In this document: positions 30,434 through 42,699 of the stretch, piece by piece
How positions within the stretch are numbered: position 1 is the stretch's first letter
Layout of the letters: every line of letters begins with the position of its first letter
Assembly: GCA_951213105.1 (NCBI GenBank)
Contig: OX578136.1
Coordinates: 152,416,678-152,480,677 of the forward strand
Direction: 5' to 3'
DNA from: Amaurobius ferox
Taxonomy: Eukaryota > Arthropoda > Arachnida > Araneae > Amaurobiidae
Length of the DNA: 64,000 bases
The notes under the pieces: generated by a model
Databases searched by the model: none
Told to the model about the DNA's origin: nothing
What the model saw: the letters and a program-made list of their open reading frames with translations, nothing else
Translations under genes and position numbers: made by a program

Positions 30434-32743
30434 ATTGGTGCCGTGACCAGGATTCGAACCTGGGTTATTGCGGCCACAACGCAATGTACTAACCACTATA
30501 CGATCACGGCCAAGTTACAAACAAAAAAAAATTGTGGAATATTTACCCCCCAAAATAACAAACTCAATTCCCTAACAATTTGGAACTGAACTCAAATTTA
30601 ACCAACTTGCTTACAAATTATACCATAAACTGAGAACTTGGAAAATTTAGAATGTTGTTTAATGTTATTTGAGTATATCATAAAATGCAAAATGGTCTTC
30701 TCCCCCCGAACAATTGGCGCCGTTTGACCAGTCTAGGGGCTTATTCATGCTAACTGTAATATATGTTCTTAATAATTTGTGTTCTTAAAAATGAAATTTC
30801 CGTAAACTGATTCCATACTTGTTTATTCTAAAAGTAATTACTATTGAGATTTTGATAAGATTTTAAACTAAGGCATGATGTTTTAGAATGTTCTTAAACT
30901 AAATTAGAGGAATTTATTTTAATATTTTGATTAAAATTTTAGGATTGATTTAAATATTTTCATTTAGAATTTTTTGAGGAAACTTTTGAATTTGATTTTT
31001 TCATTTAGAATTTTTATTTAGGCATTCCTTAATGTAAGTTAATTTGATTTGAATTTTATTATTTGAAGTAGTTGGAAATTGAATTTAATTCATAAATTTA
31101 GGAAATTATAGGCATGCGAGGAACGCACTTTATGGTATTTACATTTTTTGTTCTAATCCCATCTCATTAACAAATTTTTTTTATTTTGTTGTTCTTATAA
31201 CCCACGCTCCCAGCAGCACTTAAAATTGTTTTGATGAAATAGAATGAAATTAATTGAGTAAATTTAATGAGAATATTTTTTTTATTAAGTTAAATTATAT
31301 AGAATTAAAGCAGTAGTTTTTCGACTTAGAATTTTTATGTTCTGATTTGGAATTGAGATTTAATTGCTCACTGATGTGTGAATGTAGATGATGAAATGCT
31401 GGTGATTTATTGAAAAATTGGGTAATGCAGGTGTTTTTTACACTCCAATATGAGTGTGACATAAATATCAACTTGAGTTATCTTGTTCTTCACATTGATC
31501 ATGTGTTTGGTTTTCACACTCAAATAGAGTGGTGTTAAAATCAGTTTGTTTGTTCTTAATTCTGAATCTGATATTTTTTATACTGTCTTTAAAATTTTTT
31601 TGGTCGTTAAAGTGGAAAAATTTATTTTATTATAGGAGAATTAAATTTTTTTTAAGTGGAATATTTAAAATTGTGCAATGCAATTTGAGTTCTTTTGGTT
31701 TTGAAAATTAAATGGGGATTTGTAACATGATTTTTCTTTGGTATTTTGTTTAAAGTAATGTGATACACTTGGCAGTTAGTGAATTTAAATGTACTACTTG
31801 ATGGATATTTTTGTGCTATTTTTTTGGGGTTCAAAAAAGATCCACAACCTTTGAGAGGACTCACGACCCTCGGCCCCTTGTCTTAATTTTTTTTGATTTT
31901 TATGAGAATTGTTTGAGATTTCCAGAGTTGCAGTTATGATATTTGAGATTATTGTTGTTGAGAGTGCAAGAGGTTGCACAAAATCTAGTTGAATCGCGTT
32001 TATTGTTGGTGTAAAATGATGCATAAGGTCATTTTTGTGTATATTTGTCTTTTAAACGACCTAATTTGCCAAGTAATCAGTTTATGGTATAATTTGTAAG
32101 CAAGTTGGTTAAATTTGAGTTCAGTTCCAAATTGTTAGGGAATTGAGTTTGTTATTTTGGGGGGTAAATATTCCACAATTTTTTTTTGTTTGTAACTTGA
32201 GCCAACTTTGATATTATTATTTAAATTGAAAATTATGCTTCGAATAATTGTTTTCTTTGTAGAGGAGGAGATTGATGATGAATTTGTTGATTTGTATGTA
32301 TTGGTTGTTATTGTTGAAGGTACCATTTCAAAATTTATTGTTTAGATTATTGGAATTCTTTGGCTGGTCCAAAGTTTTCGTTAAAATTTATGTTTATTCA
32401 TGACAGCTAATGATATGGAGATCTGTTTATTATTTTTCTGTTTCTTCTCTTTGATGGCGTATTTGTTGGAGCATTTTAAAATGATTTGATGAATTTTCAT
32501 AATGTAAAGTTATAATGAAGTTAGAGAGTTTAAGGTTGAAATGTTGAATCTACATGTTTATTTTAGAGTTGAAAAATTTATGATACTTGATATTATGAAA
32601 GTGTTTAGTGAAGTGATTATTTGATTTTTGATTTATTTATAAGGAATTTGATTTTTTATGTGATTTTTATGGCTCGTGTTACAGCTGTAGTTGAGATTTT
32701 GATTTTTTTTTTCCTCTCCTTCGTTTCGCGAAATTTTGTCATG
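30434..32743 (+). repeat. Internal region 3 (2310 bp)
   Basis: As unit 1; inverted repeat arms at 30511-30633 and 32077-32199. A-to-G at 32457, shared with unit 4; T-to-C at 32713 just before LTR4. Confidence 0.9.
30436..30510 (-). tRNA. tRNA-His (GTG) copy with 3' CCA, copy 3
   Basis: Identical to copy 1, same position after LTR3. Confidence 0.9.
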
Positions 32744-34743
32744 TGTTAGCTAAAATTTTTCATTTTTTCAAATGAAAAATTTTTTTGGGACGTTCGAAGG
32801 AGTTGTTGGGTTATACTTTTGGATATTTAATTATTTTAGGTGTTTTGTTTTTAGTTTAAATGTGTTCAGGGGTCTTATTTACATAGTCATTCTCTTTTAG
32901 TTATTCATCTTCCAATTGTTTAGGTTTTTGATATTCTTCTGTTCCAAATAGGTTCTATTCCATAGGTTTTGTGTTAAAAACGGCGAAAGTTCGTTCTTTT
33001 AGGTTTTAGCAATTTAAATTTATTTAAATTGGCTAATTTGTGATTCCATTTATTGCCCTTTTAATTCCCTTTAATTTGATTCCAAATTTATTGCTCTCGG
33101 TTAAAAATTGGTTAATTCATCGCAATTTTACAGTTTTATTCTATTTACAGCTTTTTAAATATTTCAGAATCGTCCATATTTAAATTATTGCCGAATTCGT
33201 ATTTTCCAAATCGTTTCACTTCATTTCTTTTTAATTTTCGTCTGCTTTGAAATTCCATTTCTCTTCTTTAAAGTTTCGAGTTTTTAATTGGTTGATCGTA
33301 AAATTAAAATCGTCTGTCATTAATTATTTTATCGTTCATCGATAATTTTGTTGACAGTCTGTGGCAGCGATGTTTCGCAGTATATAAGCAAATCGCGCAC
33401 TTTTTCGATCTCTTTGCTCTTTGCTCTTTTGCTCTTTTGATTGGAACTAAAATGTAGTCTTATAGAGTTGTTGTTTTCAGCGCCTCGGCGCGAGCCGAGC
33501 GAAATGCGTTCTGAGGAACGAACGCCTTATTTCCCGGCCTGCCTGTAAATGTGTGTGGAATCCTGATATCAGAGTGTTTTTTTTACTTGAAATGACGTTG
33601 CGAGCGAAGTGATTGATGTCTACTGAAGTATCGTCGGCGCCTTTGGAATAGTTGTTTACTTCCGGAGGTCAGATTTGTTCTTTCATAGTGAACTGAGTAG
33701 TTTAAATTTTCCGAGTCTTAGGACCGGACCTCCAATTGTTTACTTCACGGTTTTGATGATGGAGCTGTCTGTTCTTTTGTTCCGAGCGATGTCCACTGGC
33801 GCTCTGCTACTCTCGGCTGAGAATTTTATGATGTGAAGGAGCTGCCCGTTTTTGTGCAGATCAGGCCTTGGGAGTGTTCTTTTCGCGGAGTTTTGGAACA
33901 CCATATTCCACTTGAATGGTTGGACTCACTTGATGTACCGATGCCCTACGGGAGGTACTTCTCCGTTTGGCCTCTTCTGGAGCAGGAAGGGACTGCACCC
34001 AAGCTGATGATGACTGACATCAATTTCGTCCTCGGGACTTTATGGGTGATATCTTTTCATTAATTTTATTCTTTTGCAGTATTTAAAGTTAAATTAAATT
34101 GGCATGACTAAGACCCCTTTCACTTATATATTTTAAGTTGCGAATCCTGTGGTTATCTTCTTTAACTTTTGTTCTAAATTTCCCTTTTGGCTAACTGATG
34201 TTCTTTTTATTCCAAATTTTAGTTTTGATAAATAGTTGTATAAGTTTAATATTGTTAACTTTAAAATTTAATATTCTAACGTTTTTTTTTACCACTATAC
34301 GACCGGCCATTCCATTTATTTTTATTATTTAAGATGTTTGATTTTAGTTAATGAGATGTAAAAAGTTTTAAAAATTATTTTAAAAGTGAAGTTTAAATTT
34401 TAATAAACGTTAGATTTTGAAAACCTAAAATCTGTGTTCTTTCTTTTACTTTTAATGTTTTTATTTTTAGGTAAAGTGTCAATTTTTAATATTTTACAGG
34501 AGTACATATTTGTACACGTAGTGAAACTGGTCAATAGGTCCACATTCAGTTTATTTAAGAATTCAGTTTATTGCTAGAATGTTTTCAGGTCAGAGGAACT
34601 TTAGAAGTTTTAGAACTTTTGCAAATTTCAGATATTTTTGAGTGTTTTCAGAAGAATGATTTAGAAGTTTTAAGAATTCAAAATGTTTTGAATATTTAGA
34701 ATTGTTTTAGTATTTCATAAAAATGCACTTTTTCTACCGAACA
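32744..34743 (+). repeat. LTR 4 (2000 bp)
   Basis: Same as LTR2 as far as I can read. Confidence 0.9.
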
Positions 34744-37053
34744 ATTGGTGCCGTGACCAGGATTCGAACCTGGGTTATTGCGGCCACAACGCAATGTACT
34801 AACCACTATACGATCACGGCCAAGTTACAAACAAAAAAAAATTGTGGAATATTTACCCCCCAAAATAACAAACTCAATTCCCTAACAATTTGGAACTGAA
34901 CTCAAATTTAACCAACTTGCTTACAAATTATACCATAAACTGAGAACTTGGAAAATTTAGAATGTTGTTTAATGTTATTTGAGTATATCATAAAATGCAA
35001 AATGGTCTTCTCCCCCCGAACAATTGGCGCCGTTTGACCAGTCTAGGGGCTTATTCATGCTAACTGTAATATATGTTCTTAATAATTTGTGTTCTTAAAA
35101 ATGAAATTTCCGTAAACTGATTCCATACTTGTTTATTCTAAAAGTAATTACTATTGAGATTTTGATAAGATTTTAAACTAAGGCATGATGTTTTAGAATG
35201 TTCTTAAACTAAATTAGAGGAATTTATTTTAATATTTTGATTAAAATTTTAGGATTGATTTAAATATTTTCATTTAGAATTTTTTGAGGAAACTTTTGAA
35301 TTTGATTTTTTCATTTAGAATTTTTATTTAGGCATTCCTTAATGTAAGTTAATTTGATTTGAATTTTATTATTTGAAGTAGTTGGAAATTGAATTTAATT
35401 CATAAATTTAGGAAATTATAGGCATGCGAGGAACGCACTTTATGGTATTTACATTTTTTGTTCTAATCCCATCTCATTAACAAATTTTTTTTATTTTGTT
35501 GTTCTTATAACCCACGCTCCCAGCAGCACTTAAAATTGTTTTGATGAAATAGAATGAAATTAATTGAGTAAATTTAATGAGAATATTTTTTTTATTAAGT
35601 TAAATTATATAGAATTAAAGCAGTAGTTTTTCGACTTAGAATTTTTATGTTCTGATTTGGAATTGAGATTTAATTGCTCACTGATGTGTGAATGTAGATG
35701 ATGAAATGCTGGTGATTTATTGAAAAATTGGGTAATGCAGGTGTTTTTTACACTCCAATATGAGTGTGACATAAATATCAACTTGAGTTATCTTGTTCTT
35801 CACATTGATCATGTGTTTGGTTTTCACACTCAAATAGAGTGGTGTTAAAATCAGTTTGTTTGTTCTTAATTCTGAATCTGATATTTTTTATACTGTCTTT
35901 AAAATTTTTTTGGTCGTTAAAGTGGAAAAATTTATTTTATTATAGGAGAATTAAATTTTTTTTAAGTGGAATATTTAAAATTGTGCAATGCAATTTGAGT
36001 TCTTTTGGTTTTGAAAATTAAATGGGGATTTGTAACATGATTTTTCTTTGGTATTTTGTTTAAAGTAATGTGATACACTTGGCAGTTAGTGAATTTAAAT
36101 GTACTACTTGATGGATATTTTTGTGCTATTTTTTTGGGGTTCAAAAAAGATCCACAACCTTTGAGAGGACTCACGACCCTCGGCCCCTTGTCTTAATTTT
36201 TTTTGATTTTTATGAGAATTGTTTGAGATTTCCAGAGTTGCAGTTATGATATTTGAGATTATTGTTGTTGAGAGTGCAAGAGGTTGCACAAAATCTAGTT
36301 GAATCGCGTTTATTGTTGGTGTAAAATGATGCATAAGGTCATTTTTGTGTATATTTGTCTTTTAAACGACCTAATTTGCCAAGTAATCAGTTTATGGTAT
36401 AATTTGTAAGCAAGTTGGTTAAATTTGAGTTCAGTTCCAAATTGTTAGGGAATTGAGTTTGTTATTTTGGGGGGTAAATATTCCACAATTTTTTTTTGTT
36501 TGTAACTTGAGCCAACTTTGATATTATTATTTAAATTGAAAATTATGCTTCGAATAATTGTTTTCTTTGTAGAGGAGGAGATTGATGATGAATTTGTTGA
36601 TTTGTATGTATTGGTTGTTATTGTTGAAGGTACCATTTCAAAATTTATTGTTTAGATTATTGGAATTCTTTGGCTGGTCCAAAGTTTTCGTTAAAATTTA
36701 TGTTTATTCATGACAGCTAATGATATGGAGATCTGTTTATTATTTTTCTGTTTCTTCTCTTTGATGGCGTATTTGTTGGAGCATTTTAAAATGATTTGAT
36801 GAATTTTCATAATGTAAAGTTATAATGAAGTTAGAGAGTTTAAGGTTGAAATGTTGAATCTACATGTTTATTTTAGAGTTGAAAAATTTATGATACTTGA
36901 TATTATGAAAGTGTTTAGTGAAGTGATTATTTGATTTTTGATTTATTTATAAGGAATTTGATTTTTTATGTGATTTTTATGGCTCGTGTTACAGCTGTAG
37001 TTGAGATTTTGATTTTTTTTTTTCTCTCCTTCGTTTCGCGAAATTTTGTCATG
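34744..37053 (+). repeat. Internal region 4 (2310 bp)
   Basis: As unit 1; inverted repeat arms at 34821-34943 and 36387-36509. Carries the A-to-G change at 36767 shared with unit 3 (32457). Confidence 0.9.
34746..34820 (-). tRNA. tRNA-His (GTG) copy with 3' CCA, copy 4
   Basis: Identical to copy 1, same position after LTR4. No fifth copy exists because the array ends with LTR5. Confidence 0.9.
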
Positions 37054-39053
37054 TGTTAGCTAAAATTTTTCATTTTTTCAAATGAAAAATTTTTTTGGGA
37101 CGTTCGAAGGAGTTGTTGGGTTATACTTTTGGATATTTAATTATTTTAGGTGTTTTGTTTTTAGTTTAAATGTGTTCAGGGGTCTTATTTACATAGTCAT
37201 TCTCTTTTAGTTATTCATCTTCCAATTGTTTAGGTTTTTGATATTCTTCTGTTCCAAATAGGTTCTATTCCATAGGTTTTGTGTTAAAAACGGCGAAAGT
37301 TCGTTCTTTTAGGTTTTAGCAATTTAAATTTATTTAAATTGGCTAATTTGTGATTCCATTTATTGCCCTTTTAATTCCCTTTAATTTGATTCCAAATTTA
37401 TTGCTCTCGGTTAAAAATTGGTTAATTCATCGCAATTTTACAGTTTTATTCTATTTACAGCTTTTTAAATATTTCAGAATCGTCCATATTTAAATTATTG
37501 CCGAATTCGTATTTTCCAAATCGTTTCACTTCATTTCTTTTTAATTTTCGTCTGCTTTGAAATTCCATTTCTCTTCTTTAAAGTTTCGAGTTTTTAATTG
37601 GTTGATCGTAAAATTAAAATCGTCTGTCATTAGTTATTTTATCGTTCATCGATAATTTTGTTGACAGTCTGTGGCAGCGATGTTTCGCAGTATATAAGCA
37701 AATCGCGCACTTTTTCGATCTCTTTGCTCTTTGCTCTTTTGCTCTTTTGATTGGAACTAAAATGTAGTCTTATAGAGTTGTTGTTTTCAGCGCCTCGGCG
37801 CGAGCCGAGCGAAATGCGTTCTGAGGAACGAACGCCTTATTTCCCGGCCTGCCTGTAAATGTGTGTGGAATCCTGATATCAGAGTGTTTTTTTTACTTGA
37901 AATGACGTTGCGAGCGAAGTGATTGATGTCTACTGAAGTATCGTCGGCGCCTTTGGAATAGTTGTTTACTTCCGGAGGTCAGATTTGTTCTTTCATAGTG
38001 AACTGAGTAGTTTAAATTTTCCGAGTCTTAGGACCGGACCTCCAATTGTTTACTTCACGGTTTTGATGATGGAGCTGTCTGTTCTTTTGTTCCGAGCGAT
38101 GTCCACTGGCGCTCTGCTACTCTCGGCTGAGAATTTTATGATGTGAAGGAGCTGCCCGTTTTTGTGCAGATCAGGCCTTGGGAGTGTTCTTTTCGCGGAG
38201 TTTTGGAACACCATATTCCACTTGAATGGTTGGACTCACTTGATGTACCGATGCCCTACGGGAGGTACTTCTCCGTTTGGCCTCTTCTGGAGCAGGAAGG
38301 GACTGCACCCAAGCTGATGATGACTGACATCAATTTCGTCCTCGGGACTTTATGGGTGATATCTTTTCATTAATTTTATTCTTTTGCAGTATTTAAAGTT
38401 AAATTAAATTGGCATGACTAAGACCCCTTTCACTTATATATTTTAAGTTGCGAATCCTGTGGTTATCTTCTTTAACTTTTGTTCTAAATTTCCCTTTTGG
38501 CTAACTGATGTTCTTTTTATTCCAAATTTTAGTTTTGATAAATAGCTGTATAAGTTTAATATTGTTAACTTTAAAATTTAATATTCTAACGTTTTTTTTT
38601 ACCACTATACGACCGGCCATTCCATTTATTTTTATTATTTAAGATGTTTGATTTTAGTTAATGAGATGTAAAAAGTTTTAAAAATTATTTTAAAAGTGAA
38701 GTTTAAATTTTAATAAACGTTAGATTTTGAAAACCTAAAATCTGTGTTCTTTCTTTTACTTTTAATGTTTTTATTTTTAGGTAAAGTGTCAATTTTTAAT
38801 ATTTTACAGGAGTACATATTTGTACACGTAGTGAAACTGGTCAATAGGTCCACATTCAGTTTATTTAAGAATTCAGTTTATTGCTAGAATGTTTTCAGGT
38901 CAGAGGAACTTTAGAAGTTTTAGAACTTTTGCAAATTTCAGATATTTTTGAGTGTTTTCAGAAGAATGATTTAGAAGTTTTAAGAATTCAAAATGTTTTG
39001 AATATTTAGAATTGTTTTAGTATTTCATAAAAATGCACTTTTTCTACCGAACA
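37054..39053 (+). repeat. LTR 5 (2000 bp), right end of array
   Basis: Private changes at 37633 (A to G) and 38546 (T to C). It ends exactly at CCGAACA, where LINE sequence resumes with CATGATGGACTG. Confidence 0.9.
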
Positions 39054-39057
39054 CATG
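39054..39057. repeat. CATG, candidate 4-bp target duplication, right
   Basis: Matches 19813-19816. Confidence 0.6.
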
Positions 39058-40003
39058 ATGGACTGATCGAAGGGATTCAATATGTTTAACAAGCTTGAGT
39101 GCAGCATCTTCACAGATGTGAAGCTCCCGAAACCCAAATTGGAGGGGATGGAGAGCACCTTCTGAATTCAACCAGAAATTTAATTTATTGATAAAAATTT
39201 TTTCAATGACTTTGCCAAATGTAGGGAGTAAACAAATGGGGCGGTATGAAGTACAGAGAGCGGGGTCTTTACCAGGTTTATTCAGGAAAATAATTTTTGA
39301 GATTTTTAAGGAGCTAGGAAAATGACCAAGATAAAAAATTTTGTTGATAATTTTGGAGACAAGTGAGGGAAAGGATTTGAAAACATTTTTCCAGATGTTG
39401 AAATCTAAGTTATCAACGCCAGGGGCTTTACCATTGGGGAGATGGTTGAAGACGAGAAGGAGCTCAACATCCGAAACCGAGCCCAACCCGCCGGGAGGAA
39501 GTGAAAGCGAGGGAAATGAAGAGAATTCAGGATCGTTTTTGAAGCAGTGGTCCATCAAGCGTTCAACTTTTTCACCATAACTGAGGTTAATATTATCTGA
39601 AAATTGAAGGTTTATATCGTTAAAGTGTTTATTTTTTTTAAACGTATACTTGAAAATGGATCCAAATTTGGAAGAGCAGCTTGAGCAATGGTTTTTCCAG
39701 GCAGCGGATTTGGCTCTGTAAATCATAATTTTATATTTTGCTCTGTTAAGTTTATATTTTACCAAAGCTTCTGAGATTATTTCAGAAGAAGCGGAGGCCC
39801 TCTCAAGAGACTTTACTCTTTTATAAAGAGCATTGACGAAGTTTCTGAATTTAGAGAGTTCTGGACTCCACCAACTGAAATTAAAATTTTTTGTCGATTT
39901 TTTCTTTCTAATAAATTTGAAAGCACATTCCTGTGCTTTTTTGATAAAAGATTCAATGAGGGATTCAATTTGATAAAAGATTCAATTTGATAAAAGATTC
40001 AAT
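39054..40003 (-). pseudogene. LINE pol, N-terminal RT part
   Basis: The minus frame is open from the truncation point at 40003 to the array. It reads FSWWSPELSKFRNFVNALYKR, then the RT N-terminal region SLPPGGLGSVSDVELLLVFNHLPNGKAPGVDNLD, then FLNKPGKDPALCTSYRPICLLPTFGKVIEKI (motif 1) and LHPLQFGFRE (motif 2a). The reading becomes foreign just after SVHH, before motif A. The C-terminal half is at 18034-19815. The endonuclease domain that normally precedes WW.PEL is missing because of 5' truncation. Confidence 0.85.
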
Positions 40004-40017
40004 CAGGGTGATCATGT
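40004..40017. repeat. 14-bp target-site duplication at LINE 5' end
   Basis: CAGGGTGATCATGT, identical to 17364-17377. Confidence 0.8.
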
Positions 40018-40313
40018 ATATTTCCCCCTTTTTTCAATATCTTGGTGGCCCCTTAAGTGCACAAGTCACTGAAACCTTATAGGAAAGTGTGCGTTCAAGC
40101 ATGTTCTTCACATCGCCAAAGTTACAGAATATTTCGCCAAGTATTTGTTTAGAAAATCTAAAAACATTCTAATATTCAAAATGTCCGGATACTTTTGTGT
40201 ATTTTTAAAGCATAACTTCCTTTGTCCGCAACCAACGTATGTTATTTAAATAATAATTACGTAACGTGTTTGCCTCTTTCCAAACTTTACCTAGAAAACA
40301 ATCTTTGCACACT

Positions 40314-40830
40314 TTTAGTATTGACAACTGAACAGAACCTAACGTAGCTGGATTTCTATTTCATCCCGGAAACAGAAGAAATTGAAGGTTTACGAAATTT
40401 CTTTCCTTTCTAATCTTGCCCCACTTCCCCTCCAGTCACCTAGATGACTAAATATTTGCCCATTTATAGTATCAACTACGAGACGGAGCCTAATAGAGCC
40501 GGGCTTTTGATTCTTCCTATCCTCTCTCAAGAATGAGCGGAAAAAATAAGTGGTTTTCAAAAAGCCTTTTCTATACCCTTTAGAACCCACTGTGAGTAGG
40601 AACACTGAATCTTTCCCTTCCGGGGGTGGAGAAAATTGAGTAATTGATACTTAAAGTGTCGACTACAAGACAAAACCTAACAACAAAACCGTATTTTTGA
40701 TTTCTCCTGTAGGGGACGGCCAAAATGAGGGGAGGGTCGAAATCACTTTCTAGATCCTTCAAAAGCTCCCCAGTCACCAAGAATGTCGAAACTTTGCTCA
40801 CTTCGGCTACGGGATAGAACCCACCTGAGC
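40314..40830. repeat. Diverged ~150-185-bp tandem repeat, about 3 copies
   Basis: The phrase 'tagtatcaactacgagacgg' plus 'agcctaatagagccgggctttt' near 40466 is echoed near 40316 (tagtattgacaactgaacag, aacctaacgtagctgg) and near 40652 (aagtgtcgactacaagac, aaaacctaacaacaaaac). Each is followed by 'tgattt...cctc' and a GC-richer stretch. No coding potential. Confidence 0.55.
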
Positions 40831-41580
40831 TAATTTTTTATCAGTACAACTATTTTCGGCGCTGAGGAGCATGCATTGTTAAATAAAATAGAACTTTTAA
40901 AAAACAACTTATTTTTATAAAAGTGTTAGTTTCCATGTCTTTGACTGGCTTAGACCCTAGTATATATATATATATAATTTCTCTAATTATATGAGAATAA
41001 AGACGTATCTATCCCCAGGATGGGGTTGTTGGATACAGGGTGTGTCCTAAAAGTACTCAATGGTGATATCACAGAAGAGGTTGGAGCTAAAGGCATGTTT
41101 TCGTTCATTATCTGTTTTACATTTTAAAGTTTAAAAATCCTCTTTTATTATATTTTGTGAAAATTTAAAAATTGCCTTTAATCATCTACGTGGGAACACT
41201 GTCGCCTCAAAGCAGTTTCACAATTAGGGGATAATAACTTTTAAGCCTGAACATTCAGACTTCACTTCCTCCTCTTTCATTCGTAGATTTTTGGATATGT
41301 ATGTTCTCATTCACGGCCTTCCCCGTTAAGCACCACAACGGCTTGCAAGGAGTAAGATTAAAGCAATGTAGCTAGGAGTAGAGCTCCCACAGTTTCTATC
41401 GTGTGAGGTGCACTTTTCATTTGTATTTTGATTGGTTTAGCCGTTGGCTAATCTGGATTAGATTAGCAACAACAGCAGAAATAGCTCTCTGATTGGAACG
41501 AGTGTCTTTATATCTTCACGAATTCTGATGCACGTTAAATGTATACGGATAGTATTAGTCAGCCTCGTCACGGTGACATT
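40831..41580. other. No gene recognised; probable LTR of the following Gypsy element
   Basis: AT-rich sequence with a short (TA)n at 40961-40975. It directly precedes a primer-site-like sequence, so part of it is probably a decayed LTR, but I cannot fix its 5' edge. Confidence 0.35.
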
Positions 41581-41595
41581 TCAACACTTTGTGAT

Positions 41596-41645
41596 CCACG
41601 CAACAGTGGCGACTCGCCCCAAATGGTGACCCGGACGTCGGCCAG
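41596..41645 (+). promoter_or_regulatory. Gypsy LTR end and primer-site region, putative
   Basis: 'cacgcaaca' followed by 'gtggcgactcgcccc' and 'ggtgacccggacg' resembles the LTR end plus primer-binding region of arthropod Gypsy elements, and gag homology starts about 230 bp downstream. Confidence 0.4.
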
Positions 41646-41869
41646 AATTCACGTCGGCAAGCAGTAATATTTGTCGCTGAATCAGTAAATCAGTTCCAAC
41701 TCATCAGAAGTTTCTACGGGACATATTTTTAGAAAATAGCTTTAAGGATCGTTGAGTGGCATTATGTAGACAAAATGTTTGATTGTCTCCTTTCGTGATA
41801 TTGCGATATAGTGTTTTTTTAGAAAGACAATTTTGTATATTTAAATGTACATTTTCAATGTGCATTGTA

Positions 41870-42535
41870 CATTTTGTACATTTTCAATGCGCTGAATCCA
41901 AACGAAAACCCACTTAAGCAGATATCGTGGTCACAGAAATTTTTAGAGTTGCAGTTATAGAGTTCCTGCATTTTGGAAAACAAAACCATGTAATGGTTTC
42001 TATTAGTGGAATCACAATTTGTAACCTCTGGAATCTTTGCGGATAACACAAAATTCCATACAGCTATTGCAGCATTAGATTGTGACAACTTGAGTGCAGT
42101 AATCTATTTAATTCGCTCACTACTAGACGCCGATCGGTATAAAGTACTAAAAAACTAATCATAACGCATTTTGGGGATTCAAAGGTCACAAATTTCGCAC
42201 TCTTCTACGAATATACAACTAGGAGATCGAAAGCCAAGTCATTTGTTAAGGGAAATGCAGAATCTAGCTAGTGCTAGTATTGCTGAAGATGCTATGCGTA
42301 AGTTGGTTTTACAACGTATATACCAGTTCACTTGCAACAAATTCTTTCAATCAGTTCAGAATCTTTAAATAAAATCGCCGAAATGACAAACAAGATTTGC
42401 GATGTATCACAGACATCGTCAACAGTATCTGCTGTCGCTAGTGCTTCAGAGTCAAATCATATCTCGCGTTTGGAAGATCAAATTGATAACTTAACAAAGA
42501 CTCTAGAGCAACTATCGAGAACTTTTCATTCCTGA
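41870..42535 (+). pseudogene. Gypsy-class gag relic
   Basis: Across stops and frameshifts the plus strand reads SQFVTSGI..DNTKFHTAIAALD, then LGDRKPSHLLREMQNLA, then LQRI, then ISSESLNKIAEMTNKICDV. These correspond, in order, to the gag core of Gypsy elements (FxxxGI..D.TKF..VVAAL, LGDRKPSQLLR.M, LQRLP, SLDKLAELADKI). Gag forms the particle that houses reverse transcription. It is decayed here and cannot act. Confidence 0.75.
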
Positions 42536-42699
42536 TCCTGGTCAGAAAAACTATCGAAATCACGACCAAGATTTTTTTTTCTCAATCACAATCGTTTGAA
42601 TTTGGTTTCATGAAAAATTTGGCAAAAAAGCAAAAGAAATGCGTAGAACCGTACAAATACAATTCGGAAAATTGCTAGGTAAAACTATTACTGCGACGA

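Larger units (their letters stand above)
19817..39053 (+). mobile_element. Tandem array of a non-autonomous LTR retroelement: LTR-int-LTR-int-LTR-int-LTR-int-LTR
   Basis: The repeat period is 4310 bp. Five LTRs (about 2000 bp, TGTTAGC...CCGAACA) alternate with four internal regions (2310 bp). Copies 2-4 look identical by eye apart from single substitutions at 27473, 32457/36767 (shared) and 32713. LTR1 has three small indels. LTR5 has two substitutions (37633, 38546). No gag, protease, RT or integrase is encoded, so proteins would have to come from another element. Orientation follows from the tRNA-His primer site after the LTR. The array lies inside a LINE RT and ends cleanly at an LTR edge on the right. 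Collapse or expansion during assembly cannot be judged here. Confidence 0.9.
17378..40003 (-). mobile_element. 5'-truncated LINE (I/R1/jockey-like, with RNase H), split by the LTR array
   Basis: Minus-strand non-LTR retrotransposon. From its 5' side it holds the N-terminal half of the RT (39054-40003), then 19.2 kb of foreign array, then the C-terminal RT half, RNase H and zinc knuckle (18034-19815), then a 3' UTR to 17378. Removing the array leaves about 3.4 kb. A 14-bp direct repeat flanks the whole, as expected from target-primed reverse transcription. The AP endonuclease region is missing, which is ordinary 5' truncation. At the 5' junction 'gattcaatttgataaaa' is repeated twice. No poly(A) tail is present. 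Confidence 0.85.

Noticed and set aside
21816..34820. The four tRNA-His copies as ordinary tRNA genes
   Set aside because: They encode CCA and sit exactly at the primer-site position, with 4310-bp periodicity inside an LTR element, so they are retroelement-borne copies; expression is not excluded.
19817..39053. CRISPR array or classical satellite
   Set aside because: Animal context, 4.3-kb units with LTR termini and primer sites; not short repeats with spacers.
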